Shown here: positions 56,953 to 64,000 of the stretch, one piece after another | Layout of the letters: each line of letters starts with the position of its first letter | Numbering within the stretch: the first letter of the stretch is position 1 | Assembly: GCA_022010055.1 (NCBI GenBank) | Contig: CP091737.1 | Span: 1,302,001-1,366,000 of the forward strand | DNA: 64,000 nt | DNA from: Treponema sp. | Lineage (GTDB): Bacteria > Spirochaetota > Spirochaetia > Treponematales > Treponemataceae | Direction: 5' to 3' | The notes under the pieces: model-generated | Told to the model about the DNA's origin: nothing | The model's input: only the letters and a program-made list of their open reading frames with translations | Databases searched by the model: none | Position numbers and translations under genes: made by a program

Positions 56953-59689
56953 TTAATTAAAGCGGATTACAGTCGCCGTCAGCGGAGCAAGCTCAACCTC
57001 AGAGCCGTTTACATAAACGCCGGAAGGTTCTTTTATTCCGTCAACATCAACAATATCGCTATCACAATATATTACACTACTTCTTGAAGAAACGCCAACA
57101 TTTATTTAATATTTTCGCTTTTTGCGTTAACAAGCACAGCCCATGTTGATTTTCCGTCTTTTATAGTGTAGCCAAATGTAAGGTTGTCCTCCAGCCCGAG
57201 GTCCTTTGCCGATTTCTGAATCTTCCTTGCATTTCCGATTCTGAACACATTGAAAGAGCTTCTTAGCTGAATCAAGCCTTTTGTGTATTCCAGAAGGTTT
57301 TCGTACTCAGGCTCAAGCGTCCATACAAACTGATTTATATTATCAGAAGAATCATAGCTGTTGCGGACAAAATTTCCTACACATTCATTTTTTGCCCCGG
57401 AAATGTTCGGCTTTGTCCTTCCGCGCTCCTGTCCGCCGTGAAGGAACGCAAGTCCCTGAGATGTAAGCACAAAGAAATTGCCCATTTTTATGCGCTGGAC
57501 AATCTCTTTTCTGTCCTTATGCTCGTCAAGGCTAAGGTTGTTCACAATCGCGTCGTGAAGAGTAAGTCCGTCGTGGCACACAAGATAATTCAGATTGTCG
57601 CCAGGCTGGTCAGCATGATAATTAACCACAGGATTTCCAAGCACGTTGCGAAGGATTTTTTCGCTGGAAGCGCCTTTTTTAGTGATAAAGCCGCGTCCGG
57701 TCTCGTTGAATCCGCCTGCCTTGAAGACATCGCGGAACTCGTCATTGAAACAGAGACAGAATTTGTCTTAAGCATGTAGTTCTGGTCCATTCCAAAAGTT
57801 TCCTTCGGTCCGTTGTACATCTTCCAGCCTTCGCCTTCAAAAAGAACGGAAGGATTTATTTTTGCGCAGAGTGCGTAGGAATCTGTTACAGAAGTCGCTT
57901 CCATAAGCCCCATAAGGTCAAAGCGGAAGCCGTCAGCCTTGTAGTTCCTTACCCAATGCGACGTTGAGTCCATTACGATTTTTTTCATCATGTAGCGTTC
58001 TGTCGCAGTGTCGTTTCCGCAGCCGGAATTGCTTGTATAGCCTCCGTCCGGCTTTGTGCGGAAGTAATAGCCAGGAACAATATCGTCCAGAAAGCGCGTT
58101 CCGGCCATGTGGTTGTAGACAACATCAAGAAGCACGCCGATTCCGGCCTTATGACATTCGTTTATAAGTTCACGCAGCTCACGGATGCGGCAGTAAGGAT
58201 CTGTAGCATCGGTCGCGAACCATCCTTCCGGAGTAAAATAATTGTACGGATCGTAGCCCCAGTTATAGTTGTTTCCATTTACTGTTCCGGAATTTTCATA
58301 AGCCTTGTACTGCTCGTTTGTGCTGTAAAAATTAAGGACAGGAAGAAGCTGGACGTGGGTAATTCCGAGCGACTTAAGGTATGGAATTTTTTCTATAAAC
58401 GCTTTATATGTTCCGGAAATGTTCTTTACATCCGCGTCCGGACTTGAAGTAAAGTCGCGCACTGAAATTTCGTAGATTACCGCATCCTCGCGTTTTGCAA
58501 GGCTCACGTACGGAGCATCGACTTTTCCGGCTTTTTCGCTTGAAAAATCAATAACCGCAGCGCGGACAAAATCGCCCTTTCCGTAGTCCACCGCCATTGA
58601 AGAAGCGTAAGGATCAAGAACCGTCACAGTTCCCTTGGAATTCTTCAGGGTGTAGTCATAGAACAGTCCGTCCGGATCAATTTTGTCAAAAGAGCAAGAC
58701 CATACGCCGGTCTTCGGATTCATCTGCATAGCCACAGAATAATCCGGATTTTTCTGTGATGACGTTTTATATATGTTCAGAACAACATCGGAAGAAGTAG
58801 GAGCCCAAAGCTTAAACTCCGCCGCACCGTTTGAATAGACGCAGCCAAGAGCCTCGTCCTTTGAAGGAACCATTGTCTCGGCAAGTTTTACGGCGAGTTT
58901 TGTAGCGTTAACTTTCGCGTCAGCCAGAAACGACGGATTTTTCACAGCGACTGAATCCGCTATGGAAAGCTTCTGCCTTAATGTCACAAGTATATTCTTC
59001 GCCATATTCTGCGAAAGGTCCGAAGGGGAATCCGAATTAACCACGCTTTCAATCTCATATTCTTTTCCGTCTGAGCCCACAACTGAAAAGCCTGAATTTC
59101 CGCCGTCAACATCAAGGGCAAATCCGCCTGAAAGCGACACGGAAATCTGGTCAAGGGAAAGAAGCTCCGCGCTTTTTACAGAAGGCTTATAGTCAAGAGC
59201 CGCATAAGTCTGCCGGTCGCCTGAAAAAACAGCCACTTTCTTAGATGTGCTGATGTTCCACATACGGTCGTCGCTTCCGTCCTTATTCCATTCGTCCTTC
59301 TGGCGAACGATAAGGCCAAGGCCGCCGTTTTCCGCGCAGATTTTTGTTCCGCCGGTAGAAGAGCCGTCGAGATTCAGGCGCATATAGCCGATTCCATCAG
59401 AAACTTTCCATTCCTGAGTAAACGGCCAGCTTGCTCCGCCGTCTCCGCCGGGATTTGCCCAAATCCACAGCGCCCATGGAGCATAATTTCCATCTTTTCT
59501 GTAATAATAGATGACAAATTCATTATCTTTTGGCGACAGTTTTTTATCCAGCGCAAGAATGTCTTTCATCTTTGCCGGAGCCGCATTTTCAAAAGAACCA
59601 GGAACCGCCGCAGGAACAACTTTTGGCTTTGCAAAAAGTCCTGCGGAAACAAGAATAACCGCAACAGCGGCAAGCGTAATTTTTTTCAT
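56953..59689 (-). CDS. pulA: Type I pullulanase (two frame breaks)
   Basis: Debranches alpha-1,6 links in pullulan/starch; secreted (signal ITLAAVAVILVSAGLFA). ~912 residues. Domains: CBM41-like (VIYYYRKDGNYAPWALWIWANP), CBM48 (EFKLWAPTSSDVVLNIYKT), then GH13 with the type I signature YNWGYDP, VVYNHMAGT, nucleophile in DGFRFDLMGL, acid/base Glu in LFEGEGW, and VCHDGLTLHDAI. Breaks near 57765 and 57108; the second hides the last ~50 residues (VGVSSRSSVIYCDSDIVDVDG) to the stop at 56953. First gene of the maltodextrin locus. Confidence 0.93.
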
Positions 59690-59725
59690 ACAGATATAAT
59701 ATCGTCTAAAAAAAAATAGTCAAAT

Positions 59726-61494
59726 TTATTTTATAAGGGAGTTGAGCTTTTCGTTAAGAACGCGCAGCTCTGAATCCGCCGGATTAAGCGCGACAACCTG
59801 CTTAAGATAATACTGGGCTTTTCTGTAGTCGTTTTTTTCAAAATAGATTTCGTAGAGCCTGTAAAGGGCGTCGCTGTTCCTTGGATTTGCAATAAGGCTT
59901 GAACGAAGATCCGAAAGGCTCAAGGATTCCGAGTCGCGGAGAAAACTTCTCTGGTAATACAGAAAACTTTTTAACTTCGCGCCGGCGGAATCTATCTGCT
60001 GGTTTATAAGCGACAGCGCCTGCGCACTTCTTCCGGAGGCGACCATGACGGAAATATACGACTGCACCACGCTTTCGTCCGAAGGAGACTGGCGGTATGC
60101 CTGGGAAACAAGATTCCACGCTTCGTCGTAACGCTTAAGGGCAAGGCAGATTTCAACATGGTTAAAGAATTTCCTTGTCCGAACCGTATTCTGAAACAAG
60201 CTTATGGCTTGCCGAATACGCTTTCTGCCATTCCTTTTTACGGATAAATCCTTCGGAAGCGTAGAAAAGCGCGGATTTTTCCTCCGGATCGAGCGCAAGA
60301 ACCTGATTTGCGTAAAATTCCGCAGTCTGTCCGGCCACAGGAAGTCCGGTCGCGCTGGAAATTCTTGCCGCGTACAAAAGGACATCCTTGTCGCCCGGAT
60401 AATTTTTCAGCGCATTTTCCACCGTAGCCACCGCCGCAGTATTGTTTTTTGACCATTCAAACTGAATCCGGGAGCGCAGCAGCAGATATTCCCTTGAGGA
60501 GCTTTCCTGCCTTGAATACACATCGAGCAGAGACGCCGCGTGGATGTAGTCTTTTTTCTGTATAAGGATTTTAGCGCGGAACAGAACCGACTCAAGGTCG
60601 TTAGGCTCCTGCTGGAGCACACGCGAAATATATTCCTCCGCCTTTGAATAGTCTTTTTTTAGGAAGTAAAAGTTTGCCCCCAGCTTAAGGACTCCTGTGT
60701 CGGAAGGATACTTTGCAAGAAGAGAATTAACCTGCGCCTCGGACTCCTGCATATTTCCGGCAAGATACAGGGATTCAGCATAGGCATACATAACCTGAAA
60801 AACTTCCGGCGCTTTTTTTGCGGCATACCCAAACTGCTCCACAGCCTGCGGATACATGGAATTCTTTTTGTACAGAGTTCCAAGAAGATAGCTAGCTAGA
60901 ACTGAATCCGGACAAATCTGAAGCCCTTTTTTTAACGCGGCCTCCGATTCAAAAAAAAACGGCGAAACATCCTGGACTTTTGTAACGACCAGCGAAGGAA
61001 GCACAATCGTAAGAAAGTCGACATTTCCGGTGCTTGTATCGTAGATTCCGTTTTTCGCGGAATTTATCGCGCCAAGGTAGGAATTCCCGGAAGAAACCTC
61101 GGGCGACTCCCAGTCCACACGCTCGTTCGTCCAGACCATGCGCATTATGTTCGCCTCTACGGCAATAAGGACTTTCTCGTTCTCTGAAAGCTCTGAATTC
61201 TGTTTTCTTATCGCCTGAACAGCGCGCCGCAGCGAAGACGGAGAACCAATCCTTACATCAGCCATTATTGATTCCGAGACCGTGGAAATATGTGTAGCTT
61301 TTGTTTTTCTTTTCTTCAGAAGCCTTGTGGTTTATAGCGGTTTTTTCCTCAGGGTTTCCTGTAAATTTTCCGGAAACAAGAGAGCCGCCTGTTTTTTCAG
61401 GAACAGTAGCGCACGAAAAAATCAGCGTTGAAAAAAGCGCGGTAAAAATGAGAAAAACAATATATCTTCCAATGCCGATTTTTTTTAAAGTCAC
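59726..61494 (-). CDS. TPR-repeat lipoprotein (frame breaks)
   Basis: The first 78 codons (from 61494) give a lipoprotein signal IVFLIFTALFSTLIFSC and stop eight bases after the start of a longer TPR frame. Because that frame lacks a signal, I treat them as one gene broken near 61262. At least ten TPR units follow (ASYLLGTLYKKNSMYPQAVEQFGYAAKKAP, LGANFYFLKKDYSKAEEYISRVLQQEP and so on). A further break near 60195 joins DKEIL to FFNHVEICLALKRYDEAW. ~590 residues. Probably a periplasmic scaffold; partner unknown. Confidence 0.7.
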
Positions 61495-61508
61495 AAAAAT
61501 TTTTCCAG

Positions 61509-62111
61509 CTATTCTTCCATATCGGTAAAATTCGGTTCACTCTTCAACGCTTCGGACATATCTTCGGGAAGAATCTCCAGAAGCGATTTTCTATGAAAAA
61601 ACAGGATGACCAGAAAAGTCCCCGAAAGAATCAAAATCAAAGGACAGATAAGCAGAGCCAGCCTGCTCAAAGGAATTTTTATTATTTTGAAAGAAAAAAG
61701 AAAGAACACGATTCCAAGGACAAAAAGCGAGATTGCCGGCAGGTCATAGTTTATGGCGAAAACTTTTCCGGTGGTGCGTGCCGCAATCACCAGGCTCAAG
61801 GCTGTAAGCACAACAAAAAACGGCCAGAGCGTCTCAAGTCCGACTGAAAAAAAGTCAAAAACCAGAACCAGCGAAAAAATACCGTAAAGGCTTAAATTCA
61901 ATCCAAGGAACAGTTTAAAAGGAGACCTCGAGAACGCAATTTCGCTGTACAAGACCGCAAGCCCCGCAAAAAAAATAACTACAGGAATGCTCCAGTTCGC
62001 AAAATTAGGGCTTTTTCCTGCAAACGCAAGGGTGAGCATAACGCCTACAAAAATAAGCAGCATTCCAAATGCAAGGATCGCATTCAAAAATTTAACACCA
62101 GGCTTCTTCAT
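61509..62111 (-). CDS. Multi-pass membrane protein
   Basis: 200 residues with about six membrane segments in two triplets (ILAFGMLLIFVGVMLTLAF, WSIPVVIFFAGLAVLYSEI, LFLGLNLSLYGIFSLVLVF, LWPFFVVLTALSLVIAA, LPAISLFVLGIVFFLFSF, LALLICPLILILSGTFLVILFF) and a short acidic tail. Resembles the LiaF/DUF5668-type N-terminal membrane halves in pattern only. No function assigned. Closely upstream of the TPR lipoprotein on the same strand. Confidence 0.7.
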   Translation of the reverse strand: MKKPGVKFLNAILAFGMLLIFVGVMLTLAFAGKSPNFANWSIPVVIFFAGLAVLYSEIAFSRSPFKLFLGLNLSLYGIFSLVLVFDFFSVGLETLWPFFVVLTALSLVIAARTTGKVFAINYDLPAISLFVLGIVFFLFSFKIIKIPLSRLALLICPLILILSGTFLVILFFHRKSLLEILPEDMSEALKSEPNFTDMEE

Positions 62112-62217
62112 GTATTCTCCCTGAAAATTTCACTTTTCAATATTTTAAACGTCATAATAGAATACACTAAGAAGCCTTATCTTGCCAACAAGTAATGAAC
62201 ATGGTAAATTTAAAAAT

Positions 62218-63262
62218 ATGGTATTGAAAAAAATTGTATCAGTTCCTCTTCTGCTTTGCGCGCTGATTCTGGTTTCCTGCAGGAATGAAAAAAACGAAAA
62301 GACAGCGGCGATTGAAAAATCACAGGACGAGCTTTTCGCGCTTCTTGAGCAGGACGGCCTGAAACCTGTAAGCCGATACGCAATTGTAAACCAGATTGCG
62401 GCAAATCATGTTTCCCTGAACGACCGGCATGGCCTAATACTTTTTCTTACAAACTGGGTAGAAGAGCATCCTGATGACACCTACAACGCATACTGGCTTT
62501 ACCTTACGGCCTGCGCCTACCTTGCCGACAGAGCAGAGCCGGTCGCCGAATACTATTTGACAGAATTCTTGTAAACTATCAGGACCTGCTTGTAAAAGGC
62601 GTTTCTGTGCATCTTACCTGCCTGCAGAACCTTATTCAGATCTCCACGAATCCGCAGAGCAGGATTCATTATTTCAATGAGCTTATAAACAGGTTTCCAA
62701 CAAACGTTTCCATTACGGAGCTTTACCTGCGCCTTGCGCTTGAATACGAAAAGGAGAGCGACTGGAACGCGGCGCTAAAATCATATTCAATGTTCCTTGC
62801 CCAGCCGGATTCCTCCACAATTCAGATTGCGGGCGAACCGAACGCGTACAAGAGAGCCAGGCAGCTGGTCGGATTCAGCAACTCTCCCAAGGACTGGACT
62901 TTGAAAGCCTTACCGCGCTTGAGCAGGCTGTAAAAAAGGCGATACGCAACTACGACTGGCGTTCCCTGGACAAATACAGGGCGCGCGTGAACTTCTTTTC
63001 AATGTCGTGGAAGCAGGACGAAATGGATCCGAACGCGCAGGAAGAATTCAGCATGAAAAACTTTATGCGCGGAAACCGGGTACGGTACAATGCGGAGCTG
63101 GATGAAATGTCCACCTCAAACGAGGCATATCTAAGAACCTGGGGATGGTCGCAGTATGTTTCCGTATGGTATCTGTACTTTAGAAAAGTAAACTTTCCGC
63201 TTGACCCGGACATAAACGGAAACTGGGAATGGGCGGGCATATATATCGGCGAAAAGCTCTGA
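62218..63262 (+). CDS. TPR-like lipoprotein (two frame breaks)
   Basis: Start ATG 62218: MVLKKIVSVPLLLCALILVSC, a lipoprotein signal. Helical repeats follow (LLEQDGLKPVSRYAIVNQIA, LILFLTNWVEEHPDDTYNAYWLY, LINRFPTNVSITELYLRLALEYEKE). Breaks near 62557 (ACAA read as ACA) and 62902 (one T lost) are repaired to LTRILVNYQDLLVKG and DWTFESLTALEQAV. ~347 residues. The stop overlaps the next start (ATGA), so it is coupled to the lytic transglycosylase and may work with it at the cell wall. Confidence 0.75.
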
Positions 63263-64000
63263 TGCGGCGAAAGACAGTTTTTTTTACCGGGCTTTTTTTA
63301 ATTTTTCTCCAGTTCCGCATTTTTTCGGCTGAAAAAACATCAGGCAGACCTGCGTACAAGCCGGTTGAATATCCGGGAATGGACAGCGCCGCGGTAAAGG
63401 AACTGCGCAAAAAATATTTAACCACGCACAAAAATTACCTGAAGAAAGTTCTTGAAGAAGGCCAGCAGTACAGAATTTTCGTGCGCAACGAACTTGAAAA
63501 GCGGAATATGCCTGCCATACTGGAATATCTTCCGCTGGTGGAGTCAGACTACAATCCTTACGCAAAATCAAAATCCGGGGCGACCGGTCTGTGGCAGTTT
63601 ATGCTGAACAGTATTCCGGGGTTGCTGGAATATAACGACTACGTTGATGAGCGCCTTGACCCCTGGAAATCGACTGAGGCTGCGCTGAAGAAACTTAACG
63701 AAAACTACAGGACTTTCGGGGACTGGCTTCTGGCGATAACCGCATACAACTGCGGCGCGGGGGCATTAAAAAAAGCCATAAAAAACGGAAAAAGCCGGGA
63801 TTTCTGGTATTTAAGGGAAAACGGCTTCCTTAGCGCGCAGGCAAGCGGCTACGTTCCGAAACTTCTTGCAATCGCGGATGTGGTTGAAAATTCAAAGTAC
63901 TATGGAGCAGACTTTCCGCAGGCGCGGGCATGGAACGGCACAACGCTGGAAACCAGAGCCGGAATGTTTGACTATGTAACAGTATATGATTCAGTATACC
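63262..64000 (+). CDS. Membrane-bound lytic murein transglycosylase, MltD-like, partial
   Basis: The visible 246 residues begin MRRKTVFFTGLFLIFLQFRIFS, a signal peptide. The goose-lysozyme/SLT family 1 motifs are present: MPAILEYLPLVESDYNPYAKS with the catalytic Glu (VES), SGATGLWQFM, YVDERLDPWKSTEAAL and LAITAYNCGAGAL, then SGYVPKLLAIADVVENS. It cuts peptidoglycan glycan strands. The gene runs off the right edge; LysM repeats usual for MltD would lie beyond. Intact in the visible part. Confidence 0.9.
   Translation, partial: MRRKTVFFTGLFLIFLQFRIFSAEKTSGRPAYKPVEYPGMDSAAVKELRKKYLTTHKNYLKKVLEEGQQYRIFVRNELEKRNMPAILEYLPLVESDYNPYAKSKSGATGLWQFMLNSIPGLLEYNDYVDERLDPWKSTEAALKKLNENYRTFGDWLLAITAYNCGAGALKKAIKNGKSRDFWYLRENGFLSAQASGYVPKLLAIADVVENSKYYGADFPQARAWNGTTLETRAGMFDYVTVYDSVY

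Noticed and set aside
52627..59689. Horizontal transfer of the maltodextrin locus
   Set aside because: The permease core looks Firmicute-like, but there is no integrase, no tRNA end and no clear base-composition change, so transfer is not supported by the window alone.
61258..61494. Separate 78-residue lipoprotein gene upstream of the TPR gene
   Set aside because: Possible, but the TPR frame has no signal of its own and the joint region reads on smoothly after one indel, so one broken gene is more likely.

Overview
The window looks like chromosome of a saccharolytic Treponema (host-gut type). The evidence is a cheA / CheW-CheR fusion / cheX / cheY cluster, a CheA with an enlarged P3 domain, LL-diaminopimelate aminotransferase, a MAF_flag10-type flagellin-glycosylation protein with a NeuB-type nonulosonate synthase, many lipoproteins with sloppy lipoboxes, and moderate G+C. 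The genus is inferred from gene content; I cannot name a species.

Layout. 1-5.9 kb: small GNAT, kinase-like and cytidine deaminase genes, hisS, coaX and a neuB-family gene. 5.5-8.6 kb: Nudix hydrolase, membrane proteins and lipoproteins. 8.6-13.3 kb: secA and an enlarged signal peptidase I. 13.4-18.3 kb: chemotaxis operon. 18.5-26.8 kb: outer-membrane-like protein, dapL, icd, murI, pentapeptide protein, MBL-fold hydrolase and an anchored HExxH protein. 27-32 kb: amino-acid biosynthesis (ilvN, a DAHP-synthase-like/prephenate dehydratase fusion, thrA). 32.2-38.7 kb: periplasmic foldase, MAF-type protein, lepA and an HtrA protease. 38.7-47.5 kb: TPR protein, tilS, rplY/ctc, tRNA-Gly(CCC), pgk, a lipoprotein and a glycosyltransferase. 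47.5-59.7 kb: a giant lipoprotein followed by a starch/maltodextrin locus transcribed leftward (pulA, malE, malF, malG, amylase). 59.7-64 kb: TPR proteins and the start of an MltD-type transglycosylase.

About 40 frame breaks interrupt more than 20 otherwise well conserved genes, including essential ones (secA five-part family match, lepA, pgk, cheA, coaX). Almost all are a missing base in a short homopolymer or a missing dinucleotide unit. I read them as consensus errors of the assembly, so broken genes are given as single full-length loci with each break position stated.

The most interesting biology is: (1) a 651-aa protein in which a DAHP-synthase fold has lost its PEP-binding and two metal-binding residues while the fused prephenate dehydratase and ACT domains remain intact; (2) a maltodextrin ABC transporter whose MalG carries a two-motif CxxCxGxG zinc-ribbon-like insert and whose MalF carries a roughly 190-residue helical insert ending in C-x2-C-x7-H-x4-H, both in the first periplasmic loop; (3) dispersed palindromic elements, one family with three copies and a second large palindrome, two of them flanking the tRNA gene; (4) a structured pgk leader with a tiny ribosome-bindable reading frame inside a perfect hairpin; (5) a leftover second 3' end of ilvN downstream of the real gene.
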